Assembly (NCBI RefSeq): GCF_000003815.2
Contig: NC_049992.1
Span: 15,114,092-15,173,346 of the forward strand
Length of the DNA stretch: 59,255 nt
Direction: 5' to 3'
Source of the DNA: Branchiostoma floridae
Taxonomy: Eukaryota > Chordata > Leptocardii > Amphioxiformes > Branchiostomatidae
Below the pieces are notes generated by a model. It was not told the DNA's origin. It made no database searches and was given only the letters and a program-made list of their open reading frames with translations. Both the position numbers and the translations under genes were made by a program. Positions 1 through 11,960 of the stretch are shown piece after piece (the first letter of the stretch is position 1; the number at the start of each line of letters is the position of its first letter).

Positions 1-151
1 ATACACTCGCGCTCTTCCCATCTCTGCCACGGGATGGTACAGCACAAGGCTATTAGATGTAATCACTTTGACACATTCAGGGCGTTTTGTAACTAGGTGC
101 TAAGTTTTGTGTTGCGTTCTGTGGCAGAGGTAGGAAGAGCGCGAGTGTATT
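1..151. repeat. Short palindromic element (MITE-like)
   Basis: The first about 36 bases (TACACTCGCGCTCTTCCCAT, then CTCTGCCAC) reappear inverted at 121-151 (GTGGCAGAGGTAGGAAGAGC, then GCGAGTGTAT). It is a roughly 150-bp foldback element and may be truncated by the window edge. Confidence 0.7.
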
Positions 152-199
152 TTTTTCGACTACAACTATATCTGCGCGATTCGACCTCTGCTTGGAGAG

Positions 200-350
200 T
201 AGTCATGATAAACCAAAAAGCAGTTTCTCAAGCAACTGGATATGGTTTTGGAAACGCTCAGATGTTTCAGATAGTATCCACTATCTTTCGTCAGTGACAC
301 TGAAGTGATCCGGGAGAAACTGGTTTTTTATACCCTAAGTATGAATGAAA
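200..350. repeat. Dispersed repeat, CAAGCAACTGGATATGG family
   Basis: The stretch with CTCAAGCAACTGGATATGG and GTCAGTGACACTGAAGTGAT recurs at 10127-10265 in the same order. Related sequence is at 9960-10080 as an inverted pair and a fragment lies at 12840-12885. Confidence 0.7.
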
Positions 351-1522
351 ACAATTTTGTATGTTCATTACGACCAAAGCATCGTTGTCATGATGGTTTA
401 ACATTAATTCTACAAAGAAGCACCGATGACTCTACATGACTTGTACATAATGGCAATAGCCGTATAACGTTGAAAACAAGAGACTTATATGGCAATCTAA
501 ATGATAAAGAATCGAATGGCAATCACTCAAAAGGGACTATAAGGAATAAACTATATTCAGCTCAATTTTACCACAATAAAGGTAAAAGCTCGATAAATTA
601 TTAACAACGGCTTACAATACAATCAACTAGTAGCCAGTCCCAATAGGCACTTATGGGCATGTAATTAGTTCAGTACGTCTTTGGCAAGCAGTTTGTATAC
701 ATGTTTCTATGATATGGAATTGAATGTAATTATGAATACTTGATATAGATGATATTGAATACGTACCCAATGTCTAACTTCGTGCAATCCACACTTAATT
801 GCGTCCACTGAAATTGTAGTGGCTAATTTATGATAGTCTCTATCTGTATTATAGAATAATAGACTAGATGAATAAGTTAGTAAGCTCTCCCAGAAAGATG
901 ATGTAGCAAAACCGCAAAACGTACCAGAGGATTATGCCAAGTCTCTGGAGGAGGGTCCTGTCTCGTAAGATCGATAGAATAGTAAACGCGATTTTCAAAA
1001 AGGAAAGTGAGCTTTCGTGAGAGAGTGCGCTTATATAGGCGCCATCTGAAAACTCAAAAATTGGTGCGATCCGTCAATATATTGTCTCAATTGATGTGAT
1101 TCTTGCGAATATACAATACAGTCTAATAAGGAGTGCAGTTTTGTGAGGAATCTCATGGGCCTCACTTTATGTGGACTAATAATTCTTTCAAAATTTATCT
1201 TTAGAGCGACCTTGCAGTAGGTACTTTTTCCCATCTTATAGATGGCTGATCCCCAGAATACAAATGAACTCGTAAGGAGATAAAGTCATAGCATCAAATG
1301 ATCCTGGCCTCTCTTTTTTGTTTTACAACCCGGTTTTGCTGAAGGATAATATCTTTACACATGTATTTTAGAAAACAAATGTGCATAAATCTACATTGGC
1401 AAAGCGTGTATTGATTTGGATGCTGGCTTAAAAACGACACAGGTGAAAAATTGCATGGCATAAAAACAATTATTTATTGCACGCTGTTGCAAGGTTTTCA
1501 TACCTCGCACAACTATCATAAT

Positions 1523-1902
1523 TCAAGAATCCCAGAGCGAAAAACTTAGCCTTTTGTTGTTTTTTAAAAGTGGTCTGAGTATCAAAAGCAATTGCGTACT
1601 TTGAAAGGTCAATCATGAAATACTAGTGCGCCAAGGCGTTTTACGCCGGTGTATTATAAGGAAAAGAATACACGTCTGCCTACTTGATATATACATCATA
1701 CTGATTGCACAAAAATCATATTTTAAGAATCCCAGAACGAAAAACGTAACCTTTTGTTGTTTTTTAAAAGTGGTCTGAGTATCAAAAGCAATTGCATTCT
1801 TTGAAAGGTCAATCATGAAATACTAGTGCGCCAAGGCGTTTTACGCCGGTGTATTATAAGGAGAAGAATACACGTCTGCCTACTTGATATATACATCATA
1901 CT
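1523..1902 (+). repeat. Two-copy direct repeat, about 178 bp each
   Basis: Nearly identical blocks at about 1523-1700 and 1724-1902, each running from CAAGAATCCCAGA/AGAATCCCAGAACG to GATATATACATCATACT and sharing GCGCCAAGGCGTTTTACGCC. They differ by a few substitutions, so the duplication is recent. Confidence 0.9.
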
Positions 1903-3608
1903 AATGGCATCCTTCAAGCTGACTGACAGCCTCGGGCGCTTACTATACACATTAAATCAGCGCCTAACAACAGAGTACAGAAAACATCTTGTAAAAGTAC
2001 AGAAGATGCAAAGCATGGAAAGTAGCTCAATGTACGCAGGCGAGCCATTCATCTATCATGTGCGCTTCGCAAAGTAACGGAACACTCCAAAGGTCCAGCC
2101 ATAAAAGCTTTCAAGGTCAATGCTGTCGACCATTTGAAAGGAGAAACAAAAGCCCTTATCGCATGTAAAAGCCATCGGCGTTCTGTAAGAGGCCAGGGGC
2201 TGGCATGAATTACTCTAAATTCTACTCCGTGTCTTTCAGACAATTTCAATGTTCTTTCAAGGACAATACTTTCCCGTATCCTATTTCGATGTTATGAAAA
2301 TAGGAATTAGAGCTATATAACTAAAGACAGTGCCTTTAAGCTTGCCACCACGCTATCTCGCTCGCGATTGTAACTTTGAATGCTTTGCTGAATTCTACGA
2401 AAACAGCCCGGAGGCTCCTCGGTAATGGGAAACGGTTAGATAAGAAGCTTAAAACATAACTTCAATCAGGATTCATGTCGTTCCTTGTATCGTAATAGTG
2501 GCGTTTACTGCCATCAAGATTACGGTTCGGGTAGATTGGGTGAGGGCGTGGTGAGGTTCGGATACCGAGGCAAGATCACCCATCTTACTCTAAACGTCCT
2601 CTTCCGTTAGAGTACAGCTATTATTCAATCCCACCCTTACCATCTGTGATGACAGTTTAGGTAGTTCTAGTCTTTGCTTCTCAAGTATACTGACATAGAG
2701 TGTCGATGGGCTTACGTTCGTTATGATTCGTTACGTTTGGTGCACAAGTAAATCATTGTTGTTATCCTGGGCTTCATCATCGTGTATTTGATTGGTATTG
2801 TTGTCTTGTCGGATATATGATGAATTCCATATGATGAATTCCATGTGCGTAGTTCCTTAAGCTTTTATCATTCAAACAAATTCTCATTACAGAGAGAAGG
2901 AAGAAATCTACCTTGCTATATCCAACATTCCCCATATAAATTTACCTTTCACGGCAATGGTTTTCGGAACGTTAAGTTGTCGGTTACACCCCTTTTCCAC
3001 TAGGACGGCGCTCTCGCCGCGCTCTCTCTGTAACCTAAAATTTGACATATCGCTCAACGACTTGTATAGAGAAGAAACGAATATTTTCACACTTTCTGTT
3101 GTATTCTCAGTCACACTTTTACGTTTTGTATGATGTACCCAGTGTGAAAGTGAAGGTTACACATATCCTATTCGGATAGCAGTGGGAGCGCAGCAAGTCG
3201 CCGTCTAGTGGAAAGGGGGCCTTGGGGAGTGCCTTTGTAGTAACCATGATAGGAGAAGCAGTATACCAGACTTGTATTGCTAAACCCCCTTGATAACGTG
3301 CAACAACGTTAAGTGGAACATTTCTCTCTCAGCACTTATCACAAAATATCAGGACCACCTGCCTTACTTCCGCGATACAGCTCTCTCTTCTTAAAGCAAT
3401 CCCTTCTTCGCCGAGAAAGCCTTGACACCAACATGAAACTCCAAATTAGCAATGTTGTACCATTCATTCTAAAACGCAACTAAACCCTGAGAGCCTCGTA
3501 CGGCCATGTTCAAAAACAACATCAATCTTGAAGCCAAAGTGCTTTGATTTCAAGACCCAGGGGTCATTTCAAAGTTTTCCTAACGTAGAGACGATTGGAG
3601 AACTTTCA

Positions 3609-3852
3609 GGTGGACTCTCACTGCACTTGGGGCACCGGTGCGGCACTGCGGGGTTCGTTTCCTGCAGCACTGTTTTGTTGTTTTTGCAATTTGCGATACT
3701 TAGGATATTGCCTGATACATAAAAGAATGACAACAAAATACAAAAAACGGAGGAAAATTCGTTGAGTCATCTCTGAAATCTCTGAAATTCGTTGAGTCAT
3801 CTACGAACCCCGCAGTGCCGCACCGGTGCCCCAAGTGCAGTGAGAGTCCACC
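3609..3852. mobile_element. MITE family 1, copy 1
   Basis: Long terminal inverted repeats: GTGGACTCTCACTGCACTTG, GGGCACCGGTGCGGCACTGC and their inverted counterpart at 3805-3852. The AT-rich centre has no coding capacity. Four further copies lie in the window. Confidence 0.85.
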
Positions 3853-4594
3853 TTTACCTGCGCCTGGGGGTCTGTGATATAAATACGACCTGGCAGTACA
3901 ATCCCATGGGCAGGTAACAAGTGCGGATGTTTGCGTTCAGTGCGGGTAATTAGAGTGGCCCCACAGCCCTGCGGAGAAAACCGCATACTTAATGACACGT
4001 GTCCATGTCGACCATCTCAGCAAAGCGAAGTCTCCACATCCAGGGAAATGTCATGACCAAATGGTTCAGCGATGTGCAAAATGGCATCTACGTCATCTCT
4101 GTACTCTCCCCAATCGATGCGAAGGCCGTACCAAAAGAAATGTCCCATGCAATTTTCCTCTCTGTGTGATTTTAAAGAATGCTAAACTAACCTTATTCAT
4201 GCTTTCTAAACCAAATTTTTTCCCTCCGTGCGAATATGAAATATCGTAATCATAAACGTCAAGATCGTGCAAAATATAAGTCTTCGATTTTTTTATTAAC
4301 TGTACTGCAGTAAATTGATTCATTAACGTCAAATGTAATTTCTGCGTCAAAAAGCCAAATTCCTATTAAAACATCTTTAATTTTCTTAATTACACAAATG
4401 TTCAAAAATATCAGAGCAGGGCAAGTAGCACCAGCTAATTAGAGTCAACTTTGCAAAACGAAACAACTAGATAATTTTCGCACAAAAAAAGTGCTGAGTT
4501 CGGACACTAATCTCTAGCTCTATGTTGTTACACATACTTGTGTAAAACAGACACCGAGATGACAAGCAGTGATGTCTGGTTTAGATATTAGCAA

Positions 4595-4940
4595 CCGATT
4601 TTTCTTGTTGGACCGGTCCAGAAAAGAACGGACCTGAAAAAAATCAGAAGACCGGGCTTTCGGTCGGTTAAAAAAAATGAACAGCTTATAACGTGTTTTT
4701 TAGCTTACCGGTCCAAGGAGACAACAAGAGTGAAGTAGGGGAGAGTTGATAGTCATTTTTTATCAAGTCTCCACAGAAAACGCCAGTGGATGTCAGATAC
4801 TTAACAAGACAGATTCTTTTGTAGCAAAATGTACCATTGTTTCAGTATCGCCCATTCACAAGTTTTTAGGTCCAAGTTCAGGTCGAAACTGGACCTGATT
4901 CTTTGGACCTGGACCGTACCTGGACCTGAATTTTCTGTTC
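4595..4940. repeat. Dispersed repeat rich in GGACCTG/GGTCC, copy 1
   Basis: ACCGGTCCAGAAAAGAACGG at the start and GGACCTGGACCGTACCTGGA at the end flank a body that matches the inverse of 57975-58200 (for example CCATTGTTT-AGTATCG-CC-TTCACAAGT). Confidence 0.7.
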
Positions 4941-7390
4941 TTGTATCCACCCCGCACAACTGAACTGAACTAACTCACCCCTAGTAGTCACTACTCCCGG
5001 TAGAGTAACTATAGACGTCCTTTTATACCAGTGTTCCGCACTACATGTACGTCCTGCATGAACAATAAATTTGTTGATGCATTCCTTTGTCCTTGGAATT
5101 TCCCCTACATTATGATAACACTAGTAATTCATTTGTGTCCAATTTTCGGTCCCAAGCGAGAACGATTTGTATGCTGATTGCCGACCACTTGCCAGGCTCA
5201 TTTTCTAAAAGAACCTCACCTTTGTCACGCCACTAGTCCCTAGTCCCTACCCGCTTCTGAATTAATCATAGAGAGGAGTCTTGTAGCCACGAGGCGAGAC
5301 ACATTGGAGAATTTGCAGGAGGTTTGCTATATAATTAGGCTGTGTTACAAGTCGTGTTGCTATGCATTATTGATGGAAATAGGCCATGTGAAAAATGACA
5401 AAATTCTATAGCCCGTGGCCCATTTAAACAAACCACGGGCTGACTAACACTTCACGACGCCAACCGAATTGGGTTTCTTTTTTTAAAGGCAAATCTAATT
5501 TCATATCGTGTAGGGTTGGTCAAAGGGGGATTTCCTGTTAAGGTTCCCTACTAGTTTTCTCGTTAAGATATTAATGGATTATGGAGATGCTCCAAAGTCT
5601 ACCCCGCAGGTGTATGCTCTAACGACGCGCCAACAAAAGTCCACTTTGCATGTAATGTACCTTTTCCCACCCACATACGCCTATGGGGAGATTAACAAGC
5701 AGGCACGTGGATATAAAGGACGGAGTCTGAAATATAATAACGCCAAATTTATGAATGGTCCAGGATATGAACCGAGCAAACACACAACAGGGTTCCCTAG
5801 TTGTATCTAACACGATCAGTGCACCTTGTGGTGATCCTAACATGATTTGCCATGCCTTTCCGGCTTGCACAATAGCCGTGCGGAGATGTGTACCGTGGAG
5901 AGGACCACGCGGGTTTTCTCTTCCGCACACAGGGCACGGTGAACGCGGTGCTCGGCGTAATCCAATCGGTTTGTAATTTCATGGCGCTGCTGTGGAGTTT
6001 ACATCCATGGCCTGCTCACTAGTACCGTGAAGGACAATGGCGTTTAGCGTCACTCAGAATAAACGCACGCTCTTAACCACACACTCTTTGTTTTACTAAG
6101 CAAACATGAGTTAACCAAAAAAAAAAAAAAGAATAACGACACACTCAAGATACGTTAACTTGTATCAGTACCGCTATCAAACAAGGAAAATGATTAGATT
6201 AAAAAACTTTAAGATACATCCATACATATGCTAACAATGAAATCCATGCAATTCTAAGAACGATTTTGAGGAATATCTTATGGATTTTTGATAGCGCAGA
6301 TCCTAACTCTAGAGCCCAGATCTCAAATCTTCGACAGATAATTTGAAACATAGATAAAATATGATCCTGGTGGATAAGAAATTGTCAATATCAGTATTGA
6401 AGCTCACAGCATATTCTTAAGATGCGTTGTTCCGTAAAAGTAGCATAATTAGCCGTACATCATGCCACACGGTGAGCCTATTCAAAAACAAATCAAACTA
6501 CCTTAGCTATTATTTCTACGTCATTAAGGGCCGTAATTATCCATGAAATCCATAACTTGAAGACTAAATAGAAAGTAACAAGAAGCTATCACAGTCCGGA
6601 AATTTATCAAACCACAGAAATCTTAACAAATACGTCCTTGAGCAAATGTAGAATCCTAGAAGTTAACTTTCTCGACAGTGATTGAGCCTTTTCTACAAAC
6701 CCAATCGTATTTGTCCCGTAGATTGCTTTGTCAATACAGGTGTCAGATACGTACTCCCTAGGGGGTGCATATTGCAAGAAAGTGGCATCAGTCTACTGGA
6801 AGTAATTATAGTCTTTTCATCATCTACGTCGGGCGACAATAAAGCATGTAGCCGAACTTTGTAGTCTGGTCTAGTTTTAATTTCCTTCACGTAGTGCCCG
6901 AGGGTTACCGACTAAAGAGAGTAAGCATATTCCAATAAGCTTTTTTTTCCACTTCTGAGGGCCATTATTTTTTACAAGATGTGATGACGTCCGAAGATAT
7001 CATTGCCGCAGGTGTTCTACTGCAATGTAATAAGTACTGTTTGTCATTTAAGCTTGAGGAAGTATTCATAACAGCTGAAAGTACGAGTAAGAACTATCGC
7101 TTTTCACGGGTAGCTTCCAGTCCTGATAAGGTCTCTGCCAGAGAGAGCAGTTGGTTTCAGACATACTCGTTAGCTCTCGTACGTGGCTAGAATAAGTTTC
7201 CTATCATATTCTTGGCGACGCCTCAGAGGCGAGCCCAATGGTATATTATTGTGTTCAGTCTGCAAAAATTCTAGGAATTGTACAGGCATGTGTCCAATGC
7301 AAAATGTGTAATATATGAAAGTATATATCGTTGAGTGATCTGTCAAAGTTTAGTCGTAATAACGTCGCAGACCTAGTCGAATACGTTGTA

Positions 7391-7640
7391 AAGGTGGTAT
7401 CTCACTGCACTTGGGGCACCAGTGCGGCACTGCGGGGTTCGTTCACTGTGGTACTGTTGTGTTATTTTAGCCGATTTTTTCCCATTTAGTTATTGTGTAA
7501 TCGTAAAAATGAACGTTAGAAGACAACAAAATACACAAAACGTAAGAAAATTCGTTCTTTATCTCCGAAATTCATCGAGTAATCTTTCGAACACCACAGT
7601 GGCGCACCGGTGCCCCAAGTGCAGTGAGATACCACCTTAA
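7391..7640. mobile_element. MITE family 1, copy 2
   Basis: Termini AAGGTGGTATCTCACTGCAC and GTGCAGTGAGATACCACCTT with the same centre as copies 4 and 5. It lies about 80 bp upstream of the first Ig exon seen. Confidence 0.88.
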
Positions 7641-7718
7641 GGCACAACATTTAGAAGTAACTCCAGTTTTAACTTCGGTATTATCTTAATATCTAACATG
7701 ATTTTAATTTATCCGCAG

Positions 7719-8012
7719 TCCCTCCGACAATAGAAGTGGGCCCGTCTGACCCGTACGTGGCTGAGTGGGGAGAGACAGTGACGCTGACGTGCCTGGTCAC
7801 CAACGCCATCCCCGCCATCACGTTCCTCCGCTGGGAGAAGGACGGGATTCCCGTGGACGGCATCGCCGAGCAGAGCAAGTACTCCGGCGGGAACCTGGAC
7901 TCCCCTTCCCTGCTGATACGGCACGTGATGCGCGCTGACGCGGGACGGTACACGTGCATCGCTAACCACCCCGTCAGACCTGCTGCAGCTAATATCAGAC
8001 TGGATGTGCTGT
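7719..8012 (+). CDS. Exon: Ig-like domain 1 of the Ig-TM-SH3 receptor
   Basis: The acceptor is a CAG at 7716-7718 after a T-rich stretch; the donor is GTGAGT at 8013. The exon encodes one complete Ig fold: PPTIEVGP start, first cysteine in TLTCLV, core tryptophan in LRWEKDG, and the DAGRYTC motif with the second cysteine. It is 294 nt, phase 1 at both ends, so skipping or duplication would preserve frame. The GC-rich exon stands out from AT-rich flanks. Confidence 0.9.
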
Positions 8013-11000
8013 GTGAGTAGTTAGACACTGTCTAGAACAGAGTTGTATATAATTCTATGTATGATATGTTTTCTTCGTGTTTTGTGTTCATTACAGAGAA
8101 AATATCTGAAGATAACACATCCAACCGTGGCAATTTGGTGGGACCGCGTGTCGCAATCGGCAGCACGTTTGACTCAGGTCCAAAAGGTCCTGAGTTCAAA
8201 CCCCGCCGTGTCACCGATCTTGTGCCCTTGGGAAAGACTTTCCTATATAGGCTACAAACGTCTTCAGCAAATTGAAGTTGCTAGCATCAAAAACCAAAGA
8301 AAGAAAGAAAGATATCCATGTAGATAGACGATGTGCAGTTGCCACAAAGACGTATTTGAGAAAACTCAATATAATATCATCATCATGGCTCTTTCCCCGT
8401 AGTCGAGAATGTGGGGGGAGTTCTGGAAGGCCTGCAGACCCTCATGTGGCAGAACAGTCCTCAATATAATATAACGTTTTGACATCATCATCATCGGTCG
8501 ACGTGATCAAATGTAGACATGTTCGCACATATCTACACACGACGGGGTTATACCGCCCCTTACGGGGTGACATACCCTTTCGTAGGCTAATTACAAGACG
8601 GGGATGCGCCAGGTCTCCCGTCCGGGTGAATGATGTAATTCACCATGTGGCTGATGCGAGACAGAGGTTCGCCAGGCCTCCATCCGGGTGATTTGAAGTG
8701 AATCACCAACTCCCGACAGAAGGATTTGCACCAACGCACACCGCACCATCGCACGTGTGGGGGTTCTTTAACGTGCATGGGGTATGGCTCTCCCCATACA
8801 CGGGACCTCCATTTAACGTCCTATCCGAGGGACGACTCATTTTTCACTTGAGTAAAGTGAGGAAAGTCGTGTAAAGTGCCTTTCCCAAGGGCACAAGACC
8901 GGCAACACGGTAGGCGGATTCGAACCGGCGACCTCTCGATCACGGGCCGAATACAATACCACTGTGCTACGCGGCCCCACACAACGTTTTGACATATACA
9001 TTACAAACGTAAAACTTTCATCCTACAAAACTTCAGTCACCTGTTAAGTTACTAGTAAACTTTACATCTTGTCGTTTATATAGTCCCTGCGTCGATCATC
9101 AGTTTTACCGACTCCACCTCTGCGACCGAGGCGGACCCCATCACCCTGCAGTGTGTGGCTGACGGGAACCCCCCTCCCAACATCACATGGGTCAAAGATG
9201 GCGGCCGGCTCAAGACACCAGCCCGGTCCCAGCCCGTGTCTAAAGACGTGCGCGCCAGTTCCCTGGTGCTGTCCAGGGTCAGGCTCAACGACACCGGGGA
9301 GTACAAGTGCACGGCTACTAACGGGATCGGCAAGAGTGACGCCAGGACAATGCGACTGTCCATCCGAGGTATGCGGTAATATTGTTTTAAACAAGACCAC
9401 AAGATCACATTTCTTAGCCATCCCATTCAATCCCTTCATAGACACAATAACCCTTCATGCTTGTGGCTCTTGCCGTCCCACCGTTTCCGACAAGACCACA
9501 AGATCACATTTCCTAGCCACTACATCACATCACTTAATACAACACACTGATCCGTCAAATCCAAAATAGCGCCACCCTTCCCGTCATACACCGCAAAACA
9601 AAATGGCGGCGTTCTTACATGCGAGCAAAAACAATACGCTATCGCAAACCTGTAACAAGGAAAGATCTTACCTTGTCGAAGTGGGTTCTCTAGTGGTTCC
9701 AGCACTGTGGAAGTAACTTGTCTTCGCGACTAAACTCAACGTAACTCAACTACTGCTAGTCTACGAAACTAAGCGTGCACATTCTAACTCTAAAACTAAA
9801 CTGGCGCGTCCGAACTTGCTGTCGGAACACAACTAGAACTCAAGCATCCGGGGTCTTTCTTGACCTCTCCTGACCTCGCCTGATTACCCGATTACAATAT
9901 CAAGGAGGTTATGACCTTCTTGGTGATACACTGGTCTTGAAAACGTCAGATAACAATTACTCAAGGAAAGCAACTGGACATAATTTTGGAATCGGTCAGA
10001 CGTTTCAGGTAGCAGCTACTACCTTTCGTCAGTCGACCGTTTCCAAATTCATATCCAGTTGCTTGCGCAATAACTATTCGTCGTATCTTGTTACCTGGTT
10101 GTCTAACCTTCATCGACGTACAGAACACCAAAAAGCAGTTACTCAAGCAACTGGATATGGTTTTGAAAACGATCTGACGTTTCTGACAGCCACCCGGCGT
10201 CTTTCTTCAGTGACACTAAAGTGATCCAGAGGAAACTGGTCTTTTATACGCTAACTATGAATAAAGACGATTTAGATGTCCAATAGGGGCTGCACGAGCA
10301 ACCTCCATGGGGGAGCTCCACAGAGCTGACCTCCTTGGAGGTTGCTCGTGCAGCCCTCCAGCTCCACGGAGCGAGCCCTATGCGCTGTGGATACAAACAC
10401 TTGGTTCTCATCACCTCATGGAATTTTTAGAACTACATTCTCTCGTAGAGGACATTGTAGGGTAAAGTCGAAGACAATTTGGGTTCCAAAAGAAACAAAG
10501 GTAAGGCAAAGTCAAGCTGAAGACAATTTTAGATATCAATGGGAAAGAAAGCTAAGACACATTCAATTCAAATGAGTTAGTTAGCTCCTGTTTTTTTTAG
10601 TGTTTTTTAGTTGCAGGAACTAGACGTAGAGAGCATATATCTTATTGATGATGAACAATGACAGTCTCTTTCTTGTCATCTTGCCTAGCCGCCCGAAAGA
10701 AGCTGAGTTCAGCCACAGTAGCGGTGATAGTGGGCGCCACAGCGGGGGGTCTGTGGCTGGTCATCTGCGTGCTCCTGGTGGTGTGGTTCATCCGGAGAAG
10801 GAGAAGTCAGAAGGAGAAGAAGAAGTTCGCGTTCTACTACAACATCGGGCGGAGAGACCAGGGGAGGATGGAGGGCAAGATGGAGATGGAAGAAGACAGG
10901 GAACCCCCGCCTTACGCGTCTCTACCAGGTACTTGACTTGAATGACTTTATTGCTATCAGAAAACGCCAGCAATCAGCGACCGAGTACAAATAGAAATGG

Positions 11001-11866
11001 CCAGCAAAAGTGTATTATGAGCCAAAAAAAGGCCCCAGAAAGCCTGCTATGGAGGCTATTATTGCTCAACAATAGCACAAGGTACAATGTATAGCAACCA
11101 ATAACAACTACATGTACGTAGCTATATAGACAATGGTACTTCGAGGCTACATACAGAACAACAAAATATTATCGATAACAGCACAGTCAAGTATGAAAGA
11201 TATGGTCTCGTATTTAGAATAAAGTATGAATTGATTGACTTACGTAGGCGGATATATGAGTTGAACATGATACTCGATAGCAGTATATGATTCTGTGTAC
11301 CAATAAGAGAGATGCGCGCTACTAAAATTGCTAAGCAATGCTTCTCTCTTTACTGTAGGTAGGACGGGTTATACCAATATGACTATATGTATGATATAGC
11401 AGTGTCACAGAGACGGTGTTATTGTCTATAGATATACAGAAAGCTAAATACTTGTCTCAGACTTTAGAGTTTAAACTTTCTGCAACAATACAGGTGCGCC
11501 ACCTGTCATCATGATAGAAAATGACACTTGTTAGCGATCCACCACTCACGAGGTGGATATAGCAGACATATTCACTCACATATTATCACTCACAGAGACA
11601 TATTATGTATCTAGTATCATCCGTTTTTGTTGTTGTTTCACAGAAAAACCTACAAATCAGAAGTCTGGGTATGCAGGCATTGAAACAATGAGGAAATCAG
11701 CAAGTCAAAAATTCAAAGGTACGGTGTTAAGCGTATCATCTTTACACAAAATTATATTAAATGGTTGTTTGGTTGTTTCAATGTTCAGTTAGTTGGTTGT
11801 TTGATTGGTTATTTGGTTGGTTGTTTAGTTGGTTGTTTAGTTGCTATTGGTTGTTTGGTTGTTTGG

Positions 11867-11908
<42 letters not shown>

Positions 11909-11911
11909 GCC

Positions 11912-11960
<49 letters not shown>

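Larger units (their letters stand above)
352..7390. other. Gene-free stretch
   Basis: Apart from the repeats listed (1523-1902, 3609-3852, 4595-4940) I see no exon with domain content or good splice sites. It may be intron or 5' flank of the Ig receptor gene. Confidence 0.4.

Noticed and set aside
5619-5982. Overlapping frames on both strands up to 103 aa
   Set aside because: No recognisable domain; possibly repeat-derived, nothing to support coding.
8138-8215. tRNA gene
   Set aside because: A and B boxes are present but acceptor and anticodon stems do not pair properly and a SINE body follows.
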